From Picochlorum sp. 'celeri' (taxonomy: Eukaryota; Chlorophyta; Trebouxiophyceae): a DNA stretch of 64,000 nt. Shown here piece by piece: positions 63,568 to 64,000 of this stretch (positions within the stretch are counted from its first letter, which is position 1; the number at the start of each line of letters is the position of its first letter). Under the pieces are notes generated by a model that did not search any database, was not told where the DNA came from, and was given only the letters and a program-made list of their open reading frames with translations. The stretch covers positions 1,034,501 through 1,098,500 of the forward strand of contig JAACMV010000014.1 in assembly GCA_010909725.1 (NCBI GenBank). Reading direction: 5' to 3'. The position numbers were made by a program, and so were the translations under genes.

Positions 63568-64000
63568 TTATTGCTCATCACGCTCCAATGGTTTAAACCC
63601 TTCAAATACGTCATCTTGGCTCCAAAATTCTCCTTCAGAAAGCTTTGAATCCTTGACAAAATTTCTCCAAGCAGCTTCCATTTCAGGTGTCATTGCCAAG
63701 CTATCATCATCTTCTCGATCTTCTGGCTGACTCTCGCCGATTTGACGCACAGCGTTGAACACAGAAGCATCTACACCTTCTTGGTCACCTGAACCTAGCA
63801 TCTGCGTGAACCTTTGCCTTTGAGACTCTCTCTTCCTCCTGGATATTCCATCTTGCCGACGCAATTCCTCAAGCTCTTGTTCCTTTTTCAACTTGCGCAC
63901 ATGCTACAGGCAAAACCAAACGTGTCCTGAGATGCACATGCCAAAGCAATCAGCAATATCAAATGCATACCTGTACTCTGAGAAGCCCTAGAATGATCAT
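63568..64000 (-). CDS. Uncharacterised basic/acidic protein, 3' part
   Basis: Exons 63903..63568 and 63971..64000, the latter reaching the window edge. The last exon encodes 111 residues: a Lys/Glu/Arg-rich helix (HVRKLKKEQELEELRRQDG, RRKRESQRQRF) and an acidic tail (EDREDDDSLAMTPEMEAAWRNFVKDSKLSEGEFWSQDD). The intron has a GTATGC donor and TGTAG acceptor. The edge exon reads MIILGLLRVQ in phase, and that Met could be the start or internal. Family not recognised. The stop is 7 bp from the DHODH stop. Confidence 0.6.

Overview
The window is a gene-dense piece of a eukaryotic nuclear genome, almost certainly from a small green alga. It carries nucleus-encoded plastid proteins (ferredoxin-NADP reductase, CSP41, plastid ribosomal proteins L3 and S1, a phytol-kinase-like enzyme), a green-lineage DUF3755 protein and TGTAA motifs just after many stop codons. 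About 40 genes fit in 64 kb. Introns are few and short (about 65-340 nt), with GTACGT, GTGCGT or GTATGT donors and TGCAG or TGTAG acceptors. Compactness and moderate GC suggest a Picochlorum-like trebouxiophyte; the genus is inference. No tRNA, rRNA, CRISPR array, transposon or virus-like gene was seen.

Layout, left to right. 0-9 kb: zinc-finger gene fragment, aspartyl-protease-like protein, class I aldolase, ER mannosidase I, membrane-anchored LRR protein. 9-16 kb: proteasome alpha-5, SRP72, DUF3755 protein, CSP41, plastid L3. 16-25 kb: CAF1 deadenylase, small membrane protein, delta-COP, organellar-type DEAD-box helicase, HSP90, plastid-type membrane protein. 25-36 kb: secreted protein, plastid S1, TFIIS, CCR4 deadenylase, PEX11, phytol kinase, NYN-domain ribonuclease, GTP cyclohydrolase II. 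36-47 kb: GCP-like protein, NIP30-family protein, MSH5-like protein, FNR, branched-chain E1-alpha, CBM20 starch-binding protein. 47-64 kb: SET-domain protein, two small uncharacterised proteins, peptide transporter, UBA/UAS/UBX protein, CLC, NSE3/MAGE, ankyrin protein, DHODH, and a gene fragment.

The genes are mostly housekeeping and do not form one pathway. Related pairs do occur: both catalytic deadenylases of CCR4-NOT (CAF1, CCR4); several plastid gene-expression factors (L3, S1, CSP41, NYN RNase); ER and proteostasis genes (SRP72, mannosidase I, delta-COP, HSP90, alpha-5, FAF2-like); and SMC5/6 and meiotic genes (NSE3, MSH5). Two large-scale features stand out. Genes alternate in orientation, giving 14 convergent pairs with stop codons 7-183 bp apart. 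Introns cluster at the extreme 5' ends of coding regions.

Multi-exon models were assembled by eye from splice signals, reading phase and family similarity. No search or transcript evidence was available.
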